This document shows positions 7,949-13,395 of a stretch of DNA of 33,581 bases, piece by piece. The stretch covers positions 1 to 33,581 of the forward strand of contig DASSHA010000179.1 of NCBI GenBank assembly GCA_035693145.1, in the 5' to 3' direction. Made by a program: the position numbers and the translations under genes. Source of the stretch: DASSHA01 sp035693145. Lineage in GTDB: Bacteria > Chloroflexota > Limnocylindria > Limnocylindrales > CSP1-4. Within the stretch, counting starts at the first letter, position 1. Every line of letters starts with the position of its first letter. The notes beneath the pieces are model-generated. The model worked only from the letters and a program-made list of their open reading frames with translations, did no database searches and had not been told where the DNA came from.

Positions 7949-9153
7949 CGGTCCTCCGGGAGGGCGTCGCCGGTCGACGCGGGAACGGGCTCGCTCGGTG
8001 CATCGGCCACCGGGCGTCCGTCGAGCAGCGCGACCACGGCCTCGACCGCGTCGGCGGGGGCGATGTCGAGGCAGGGCAGCCCGATCGGGCAGTCGAAGCG
8101 GCGGCACGGCGCGCACGCGGTCGGCTCGCGCAGGAGGACGGCCGGCGTGTCGCGGGGGGCCCACTCCGATTCGCGATCGGTCCCCGAGAAGAGACAGACG
8201 ACCGGCGTCCGGACGGCGTCCGCGAGGTGGATCGGCGCCGAGTGCGACGAGACGAGGACCCGGGCCGCGCCGATGACCGTGGCCCATTCCGCGACGTCCG
8301 TCCGGCCAGCGAGCGATCGAATCCCCGGGCCGGCGGCTGCGATCGTGTCGGCGGCCGCCCGATCCGTGGTCCCGCCGAGGACGACGATCGGCCAGCCGAG
8401 CCGGTCGGCGAGGCCGGCCGCGATCTCGGCGTATCGCTCGGCCGGATAGCGGCGGGCGGCTGCGGATGCGCCCGGGGCGAGCGCCACGAACGGCCGGAGC
8501 GGCTCGATCCCGATCGACTCGAGCAGGCGATGGGCCGAATCGATGGCCGAGCGCGGCAGCGACACGATGAGCGACCGATCGGCCACGGGCAGCCCGAGGG
8601 CTTCGACGAGATGGAGATTGCGTTCGACCTGGTGCGTCCCGTCGGGCGCCGCCGGGACCGCGTGGGAGAGCACCGACCCCCCGAACTCGTTCGCCTGGCC
8701 GGCCCGGATGGGGATTCCCGCGAGGTAGCAGGCGTAAGCCGGCGGAAAGACGCTCTGGGAGAAGCTGGTGAAGATGATTGCCGCGTCGAACCGACCGGCG
8801 CGGAGCCGCTCGACGAAGGCGAGCTCGCGGTTGGGATCGAAGCTCAGGCGGTTGCCTGCGTCCTGCCAGACCGCGCGCGCGACGAGGGTCTCGTCCACCG
8901 CCGGCAGGAGACGGGCGGCCTCGCGACCGGCGGGCGAGCAGAGGAGCGTGAGCGTCGCCTTCGGGGCCGCGCGCCGGATCGTCGACAGCGCGGGTCCGGC
9001 CATCACGACGTCGCCGATGTTGTCGAGCCGGACGGCGAGGACCCGCCGGGCGCTCGAAAGATCGAGCGGCGGAAGCGGCGCCTCGGCGGTCGGCTGGGCC
9101 GCGGGCTGCCGCGCAGCGGGGTGGAGCACCAGCCGGGAATCTCGATCGCTCAC
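7927..9153 (-). CDS. Family 9 glycosyltransferase, first gene of the heptose operon
   Basis: A second GT9 enzyme, 408 residues from GTG 9153, close in length to the GT9 at 658-1878. VLAVRLDNIGDVVMAGPALS is the GT9 N-terminal signature; ALAPGASAAARRYPAERY and SSHSAPIHLADAVRTPVVCLFSG form the donor-binding half, and ACAPCRRFDCPIGLPC is a Cys cluster like the one in the first GT9. The two are probably distant paralogues that add consecutive sugars. The reading frame continues about 64 codons upstream of 9153, but that part is Arg/Ala/Pro-rich, overlaps the RES remnant and looks non-coding. No strong ribosome binding site is visible; an AAGGG lies about 9 bases upstream. This gene appears to open the operon, so its promoter should lie between 9153 and 9273. 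Confidence 0.85.
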   Translation of the reverse strand: MSDRDSRLVLHPAARQPAAQPTAEAPLPPLDLSSARRVLAVRLDNIGDVVMAGPALSTIRRAAPKATLTLLCSPAGREAARLLPAVDETLVARAVWQDAGNRLSFDPNRELAFVERLRAGRFDAAIIFTSFSQSVFPPAYACYLAGIPIRAGQANEFGGSVLSHAVPAAPDGTHQVERNLHLVEALGLPVADRSLIVSLPRSAIDSAHRLLESIGIEPLRPFVALAPGASAAARRYPAERYAEIAAGLADRLGWPIVVLGGTTDRAAADTIAAAGPGIRSLAGRTDVAEWATVIGAARVLVSSHSAPIHLADAVRTPVVCLFSGTDRESEWAPRDTPAVLLREPTACAPCRRFDCPIGLPCLDIAPADAVEAVVALLDGRPVADAPSEPVPASTGDALPEDRWNRFAS

Positions 9154-9272
9154 GGCATTGGACCCTTGGGGAAAGACGTTCGGTTCGAGGCCCGGCGCGG
9201 GCCTGCGAGGAGTGTCGGACTGCTCTCTTGCGCTCGGTCCCGAGGGCCGCCGAGCGCTGTTACACGCGCGTC

Positions 9273-9628
9273 TCAGGGCCTGCGACCGCCGCGCGATCCG
9301 TCGGGCAGGTCGACGACGCCCGCCTCTGACGGCTCGCGCAGCCACGCCGCGGGCGGGCCGACACGCTCGGCGAACACGACGAGGTTGCCTCGCTCACGCT
9401 GAAGCGCAGGAACCGGCGACGTCCGTGGCCGTCGACATGACGGCCGAACTCGGCGAGCGCAATCGATCGGTCGAGCGCGAGGTAGATCGTCGGCTCGCCG
9501 CGGGCGTTCCAGCGGTCGTCGGCCGAGTCCGCTTCGGCAAGCCGCGACAGGTCGAGCTGCTCGTCTGCGGGCACGTGACACCAGACCGGACCGCGGTAGC
9601 GGACGAGATCAGGGCGCGGAGCGGTCAC
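9273..9628 (-). pseudogene. RES-domain protein remnant, frameshifted
   Basis: From GTG 9628 the first ~75 codons encode a RES-domain core: YRGPVW with the conserved Arg, then RWNARGEPTIYLALD and SIALAEFGRH, which match the family's RWxxxGxPxxYxAxxxxxALxEfxxH pattern including the Tyr and Glu of the NAD-degrading RES toxins. Near position 9385 this frame turns into Ser/Arg/Pro-rich off-frame text, while a neighbouring frame becomes plausible (GNLVVFAERVGPPAAWLREP) and runs to a stop at 9273. That pattern indicates a frameshift or a sequence error. Even with the frames joined, the product (about 118 residues) is short for the family. No Xre/DUF2384 antitoxin is adjacent. It could also be a degenerate relic with no function. 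Confidence 0.5.
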
Positions 9629-9676
9629 GCGAGTGCGGTGGTTGGCTGGCCGACCTGCCGTCCGCGCGTCGCTCGC

Positions 9677-10102
9677 TCAGTGGTCGGCGGCGGGTGAATC
9701 GGCGAGTGCGGTCGTCAGGAGGAGGAGCGCCTCGTCGACGGCCCGGACGCTCCAGGACTGCGGCTCGACGAGGGTGAGCAGCTGCCCCGCGGTGACGTCA
9801 CGTGGCTCCATCTCGCCCTCGACGCGCACGCGTCCGCGGAGCACCTGGATGGCGAGCATGTCGTCCGTGGCGTCGTCGCCGAGCGCCGCCCCGGGACGAA
9901 GCGCGACGAGCGCAACACGCATCCGGTCGCCCGTCAGGAGCGTCCGGGTGTTCCGGTCGCCCCGAACCCACTCGGGTTCCTCGAGCAGCGTGCCGGCCTC
10001 GGCTTCGAGGTCCACCAGGCCAAGCGCCCGATCGATCGTGCGCGCGGGGCGCGTGTCGGAGCCTGACGTCGTCGATCTCGGGCGGTCGGACCTGTCGTTC
10101 AT
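9677..10102 (-). CDS. Small cupin-like protein
   Basis: The 141-residue product starts at ATG 10102; an in-frame ATG at 10114 is an alternative. The core reads VALVALRPGAALGDDATDDMLAIQVLRGRVRVEGE, then VTAGQLLTLVEPQSWSVRAVDEALLLLTTAL. That is the two-strand hairpin pattern of a single cupin-2 barrel, with the Gly-containing first motif and the late GQ...P motif. The His/Glu metal ligands of motif 1 are replaced by Asp and Ala residues, so it probably binds no metal and may be a sensory or structural cupin rather than an enzyme. The stop is 48 bases upstream of the RES remnant on the same strand. Function is unknown. Confidence 0.65.
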   Translation of the reverse strand: MNDRSDRPRSTTSGSDTRPARTIDRALGLVDLEAEAGTLLEEPEWVRGDRNTRTLLTGDRMRVALVALRPGAALGDDATDDMLAIQVLRGRVRVEGEMEPRDVTAGQLLTLVEPQSWSVRAVDEALLLLTTALADSPAADH

Positions 10103-10226
10103 GGGCCGGATCATCGCGGCCAGCACCGCACAGGCCCGTCGATTCGGCTGCCGGGCCGCGTTACAGGCGTCGGTCAGCGGCACATGCGACGATTCCTCCA
10201 GAAGGACCCGAACCGAAGGAGGAGCC

Positions 10227-10706
10227 ATGACGGGACCGCGCAACGACCCGCCCGGCGATCGCGGCGACGATCAGGGCGTCAACCGCCCGGGCGGACGGCC
10301 GAGCGACCCGCAGACCCATCCCGAGCGGCCGCCGGCAGGCGCAGGCGGCGTCGAGACCTCGCAACCGACGATGCCCGGGCCGTCGGGCGCCGCGAAATCG
10401 ACCGAGCTCGTCGGGGACCCCGGAGCCGGCTCGCCCGCAACGGGAGCGGAAGCCGGGGCTGCGGCCGGCACGGTCGCCGGCGTGGCGGCGCTCGGCCCGC
10501 TCGGAGCGGTCGTGGCGGCCCCGGTCGGTGCCCTCGCCGGAGCGGCTGCTGCTCACGGCGACGACGAGCCACCGCCGGCTTCCGTCGCACCGATCGTGCC
10601 GGGTGCGCGCGGCGTCGGTCCGACGGACCCGATCTATGACGTCGCGCGGATCCAGCGTCGAATGGCGGAGCGCGCGCCGCTCGCGGACCGCGAGCGGCGC
10701 GCCTGA
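10227..10706 (+). CDS. Small Gly/Ala/Pro-rich protein of unknown function
   Basis: I do not recognise this 159-residue protein. ATG 10227 has a strong ribosome binding site (AAGGAGGA, about 3-4 bases upstream), which is the main evidence that it is translated. The N-terminal half is Pro/Asp/Arg-rich and probably disordered. The middle (about 74-108) is an Ala/Gly/Val-rich stretch (GTVAGVAALGPLGAVVAAPV) with Gly spacing like glycine-zipper membrane segments. The C-terminal ~30 residues (DPIYDVARIQRRMAERAPL) are likely helical. It converges with the lipoprotein gene ending at 10729, leaving a 22-base gap. Confidence 0.65.
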   Translation: MTGPRNDPPGDRGDDQGVNRPGGRPSDPQTHPERPPAGAGGVETSQPTMPGPSGAAKSTELVGDPGAGSPATGAEAGAAAGTVAGVAALGPLGAVVAAPVGALAGAAAAHGDDEPPPASVAPIVPGARGVGPTDPIYDVARIQRRMAERAPLADRERRA

Positions 10707-10728
10707 CGGCCGACGAGCGGTCGCGTCC

Positions 10729-11277
10729 CTAGGAGCTCGGTGAGGCCGAGGCGAGGTCGCTGCTGGGCGCCTCGCTCGCGAGGCCGCTCGGCGAGGGGCT
10801 CGATTCGATGCTCGGGACCGCGCTCGCCTCGACGCTGGGCGACGGAACCGTCATCGATTCGCACGGGTTCGGGCTCGTCTCCATCGATTCCGACGGGGAC
10901 GCGCTGAGCTCGAGGCTCGGTGACGCGCTCGCCTCGAGCGAAGCGGACGCCTCGAGCGAGCCAGCCGGCGACGCCGATGCGCTGAGGTCCACGGAAGCGG
11001 CCGGCGATTCGCTTGCCGCCATCGATTCCGCGGGGGACCCGCTCGCGAGCAGCGATGCGGACGGCAGGGTGGATTCAAGCGGCGAGGGCGACGCTGCCGA
11101 GGGCGACGCGCTCGCGACGAGGCTCGGTGACGCGAGCTCCGATGGACAGGCGGATTCGGACGGCGACGGGCTCGGCGCCGACGTTGCTCCGAGGACGCTC
11201 GAGCTCGGGCTCGTCGTGCCCGAGCACGCCGCGAGGAGCGCGAGCGCGACGGCCGCGACCGCGAGGAGACGCTTCAT
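10729..11277 (-). CDS. Ser/Pro-repeat secreted lipoprotein
   Basis: This 182-residue protein starts at ATG 11277 with AGGCGG about 10 bases upstream. It begins with a lipoprotein signal (MKRLLAVAAVALALLAAC); the lipobox LAAC places the lipidated Cys at residue 18. The rest is almost entirely repeats of Ser, Ala, Pro, Leu and Glu such as ASPS, ESMAAS and LEASAS, with no globular domain. It is probably an extended cell-surface or wall-spanning spacer, possibly O-glycosylated on Ser. The low-complexity DNA makes shadow frames open on both strands, but only this frame carries a signal peptide. Convergent with the gene ending at 10706. Confidence 0.75.
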   Translation of the reverse strand: MKRLLAVAAVALALLAACSGTTSPSSSVLGATSAPSPSPSESACPSELASPSLVASASPSAASPSPLESTLPSASLLASGSPAESMAASESPAASVDLSASASPAGSLEASASLEASASPSLELSASPSESMETSPNPCESMTVPSPSVEASAVPSIESSPSPSGLASEAPSSDLASASPSS

Positions 11278-11670
11278 ATGGGGACACCGCCTTTCGGGGT
11301 TCGACGACGTGGAAACGGCGGCCGTCGCGACGGAAACGCGGCGCGGCGGTCGGCTCCACGCTAGGTCGGGCTCGCTTCCGCCCGACGTGACGAGGTGCGT
11401 CGAGGCGCTTGCAGACGGCTCACAGGGCCGTCGGTGGGCTGCGGGCCGGCGGGCTGGCTCGGGCGCTGCCATGCTGGCGTCGGCGCTGCATGCTGGCGTC
11501 GCCCTCTCGTCGTCGGCCGCCGGTCCACGTGTCCGCCGTCGGTGCTCTCGTCGGCCGTCGGTGGCTGTTCATTGCCGGGAGCGGTGCACACCCCGCGTTC
11601 AGCTCCGCGTGGAGGTCGTGTACCCGCACGGCTGGTAAATCACCACTCCGTGGCGCACATCAGGCGTGCC

Positions 11671-11777
11671 GGCGCCCGTGCCGTGGCCGCCGTGGTGGCT
11701 TCGTACCGGCCTCGGCGATCAACGACCGGCGCCCGTGCCGTCGCGCTCGTCCCGCGGCGCCCGTGCCGTCGCGCTCG
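11671..11777. repeat. Three copies of GGCGCCCGTGCCGT
   Basis: The 14-mer occurs at 11671-11684, 11728-11741 and 11756-11769. In the last two it extends to a 22-base match (through TCGCGCTCG). Spacing is 57 then 28 bases. No coding role is visible; it could be slippage-derived. Confidence 0.7.
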
Positions 11778-11797
11778 CCAGCCGCACCCACGAATCA

Positions 11798-11827
11798 GCA
11801 GGCCCGCCATCCAGATGGCGGGCCTGC
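11798..11827. terminator. Perfect 13-bp hairpin downstream of the response regulator
   Basis: GCAGGCCCGCCAT (11798-11810) pairs perfectly with ATGGCGGGCCTGC (11815-11827) across a CCAG loop. It lies 38 bases past the stop of the minus-strand regulator. There is no T tract, so it is either a Rho-independent-like terminator of the high-GC type or an RNA-stabilising 3' structure. Confidence 0.6.
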
Positions 11828-11841
11828 ACTCGGGTCTCTTC

Positions 11842-11859
11842 GGGCGCCCCCAGGCGCCC
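11842..11859. terminator. GC hairpin directly after the response-regulator stop
   Basis: GGGCGCC (11842-11848) pairs with GGCGCCC (11853-11859) over a 4-base loop, 5 bases beyond the regulator stop codon on the minus strand. Together with the 13-bp hairpin at 11798-11827 it makes a tandem terminator likely. No U tract follows. Confidence 0.5.
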
Positions 11860-11864
11860 AAGGG

Positions 11865-12608
11865 TCAGACGGCCGCGGGCTCCTCGACCGCCTCCTCCTC
11901 GGGGGAGGATTCGGCCGTGCCCTCGACGTCGAGCAGGTAGCCGATGCCCTGGAAGGTCTTGATCCGGCCGGGCTCGCCGGGCTTCGCGCCGAGCTTCCGA
12001 CGGACGCGCGACACCCAGACGCGGAGATACTGGAGGTCGTCCCGGTATTCGGGGCCCCAGACCTTCGTCAGCAGCTCGGTGTGGAGGACGACCTTGCCGG
12101 CGTTCGCGGCGAGGTGCTGGAGGAGCAGCCATTCGGTCCGCGACAGCTGGACGAGCTCGCCGCCCCGGGTCACCATCCGCCGCTCGAGGTCGATCTCGAC
12201 GTCGTCGAACCGAACGATCCCGGCACCCGGTGCCGCGCCGGACGATCGTCGGAGGACCGCGCGCACGCGCGCTGCCAGCTCGTCGGGGTGGAACGGCTTC
12301 GCGACGTAGTCGTCGGCGCCGAGGTCCAGGCCCTTCGCCTTGTCCGCGGTCGAGCCCTTCGCCGTCAGCAGGATCACCGGTACCGGCCGCCGCTCGCGGA
12401 GCTGGCGCATGACCTCGATTCCGTCGAGGTCGGGCATGACGATGTCGAGCAGGACGATGTCGGGCCGGTACTCCTCGGCCTTCGCCAGCGCGTCCTCGCC
12501 GCCGTTCGCCGAGACGACCCGGAAGCCTTCCTCGGACAGCGCGATCGAGACGAGCTTGGTGATTCGTGGCTCGTCGTCGGCGACGAGCACGAGTGGCTGG
12601 GTGCTCAC
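11865..12608 (-). CDS. OmpR/KdpE-family response regulator (orphan)
   Basis: A 247-residue two-component response regulator starting at GTG 12608, with GGGAGG about 7 bases upstream. The receiver domain (5-120) has Asp11/Asp12, phosphoacceptor Asp55 (IVLLDIVMPDLDG), Thr82 and Lys104. Residues about 130-232 are a winged-helix DNA-binding domain: RTEWLLLQHLAANAGKVVLHTELLTKVWG, then VSRVRRKLG and TFQGIGYLL, closest in pattern to KdpE. The C-terminal ~14 residues are acidic (SSPEEEAVEEPAAV). No histidine kinase or kdp operon is adjacent, so partner and targets are unknown. The repeat-rich region upstream may contain its own promoter and binding sites. It ends before two terminator-like hairpins. 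Confidence 0.92.
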   Translation of the reverse strand: MSTQPLVLVADDEPRITKLVSIALSEEGFRVVSANGGEDALAKAEEYRPDIVLLDIVMPDLDGIEVMRQLRERRPVPVILLTAKGSTADKAKGLDLGADDYVAKPFHPDELAARVRAVLRRSSGAAPGAGIVRFDDVEIDLERRMVTRGGELVQLSRTEWLLLQHLAANAGKVVLHTELLTKVWGPEYRDDLQYLRVWVSRVRRKLGAKPGEPGRIKTFQGIGYLLDVEGTAESSPEEEAVEEPAAV

Positions 12609-12770
12609 GTGCTACCTCCCAATGCGACCGCCAACTCGGGTCGTGGCGTTGCGTGTTCCTCGCGGCTGGCCGGATCACCGGCCGCCCGGATCGTGGCGGG
12701 AGAGACGTCGCGGCGGCGGCAGCCTCGCCACGCAAACGCATTTCATGAGCCTTGCAGAACCGCGGAAACC

Positions 12771-12848
12771 GTATCAGGACACCCCGAACTCATAACAGGA
12801 CGCCCGATTTCATAACAGAACGACCGAATCCCATAACAGGCCGTGGTG
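12771..12848 (+). repeat. Four imperfect 20-21-bp direct repeats around CATAACAG
   Basis: Units begin at 12771 (GTATCAGGACACCCCGAACT), 12791 (CATAACAGGACGCCCGATTT), 12811 (CATAACAGAACGACCGAATC, plus one C) and 12832 (CATAACAGGCCGTGG). The regular two-helical-turn period would place a protein on one face of the DNA, as in activator arrays. This AT-containing stretch stands out in the GC-rich region. Confidence 0.75.
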
Positions 12849-12917
12849 GGCCGAACTTGTCGCGTCGCGACCCCCGACCCGACTGGCAGCGTCGCCGTCG
12901 AGGGCTTGCGGCCGCTC

Positions 12918-12936
12918 ATTACCGCCGAGAGGTAAC
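12918..12936. promoter_or_regulatory. Palindrome ATTACC-N7-GGTAAC, copy 1
   Basis: ATTACCGCCGAGAGGTAAC is an inverted repeat with 5-6-bp arms around a 7-base spacer. A near-identical element lies at 13084-13102 in the opposite orientation (17 of 19 bases match its reverse complement). The architecture fits a dimeric repressor or activator site, or the end of a small mobile element. Confidence 0.55.
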
Positions 12937-13083
12937 CGTGCGGACTGCGACGGAGCCAGCGGCCGGCATGGTCAGCCGGACACGTCGCGCGCGCACGTGG
13001 GCACCGATTTCATGCGCAGGCGTGCATGAGCAAGGGGCGCGTTCACGGACCGAGCGTGGGCTGCTCGGCCACAACCGCGTCTC

Positions 13084-13102
13084 GTTACCTTTCGGCGGTA
13101 AC
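13084..13102. promoter_or_regulatory. Palindrome GTTACC-N7-GGTAAC, copy 2
   Basis: GTTACCTTTCGGCGGTAAC has perfect 6-bp arms around a 7-base spacer. It is the inverted partner of the copy at 12918-12936, and lies about 295 bases before aceE. The repeated asymmetric spacer (GCCGARA) makes chance pairing unlikely. Confidence 0.55.
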
Positions 13103-13113
13103 GATTCGTTTCA

Positions 13114-13193
13114 AGCAGCATCGGTGCGGAGCAGCATCGGTGCGGAGCGGCATCGGTGCGGAGCGGCAGCGGTGCGGAGCGGCAGCGGTGCGG
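13114..13193 (+). repeat. Five tandem copies of a 16-bp unit
   Basis: The unit AGCRGCAKCGGTGCGG repeats at 13114, 13130, 13146, 13162 and 13178 with one or two changes between copies, then decays into a GCC-rich tail. 16 is not a multiple of 3, so copy-number change would shift any reading frame across it, arguing against coding. It starts 12 bases after the second GTTACC palindrome. Confidence 0.9.
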
Positions 13194-13324
13194 AGCCGCC
13201 GCCGCGGAGCCGGGACCATGGCGCCGCCGAGCATCGTCCGCCATCACTCCCGGCCCGAGCACGCCAGCCGCCATCGATCCGACTCGGGCGGCGACCCGGG
13301 CCCCGGACGGATGCCCGGAGCACC

Positions 13325-13346
13325 CCGGTTCGAACCGGCGTAGCCT
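13325..13346 (+). promoter_or_regulatory. Candidate aceE operator/promoter
   Basis: CCGGTTCGAACCGG (13325-13338) is a perfect 14-bp palindrome, followed two bases later by the -10-like hexamer TAGCCT (13341-13346). Transcription from it would give a leader of about 43 bases to aceE. No clear -35 is visible, so assignment is tentative. Confidence 0.35.
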
Positions 13347-13395
13347 GTCGCTGACCAGAGCGGAAACCGTCTCGCCGCGTCCCCGGAGAGCCCGG

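Larger units (their letters stand above)
11278..11864. other. Gene-free stretch between the lipoprotein and response-regulator genes
   Basis: No convincing gene was seen in these 587 bases; open frames here lack a ribosome binding site and are Arg/Ala/Pro-rich. It should hold the promoter of the minus-strand lipoprotein gene at its left end. Its right end carries two hairpins after the regulator gene and three copies of a 14-base repeat, listed separately. Confidence 0.6.
12609..13395. other. Repeat-rich divergent intergenic region, response regulator / aceE
   Basis: No convincing gene was seen in 787 bases separating the minus-strand regulator from plus-strand aceE. The stretch contains four repeat families or palindromes, listed separately, and must hold the promoters of both flanking genes. 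Open frames covering the 16-bp repeats have no plausible start and are repeat-derived. Confidence 0.65.

Noticed and set aside
12918..13102. Full insertion sequence between the GTTACC palindromes.
   Set aside because: Only 147 bases lie inside, no transposase is present, and no target-site duplication is visible; at most a MITE-like element.
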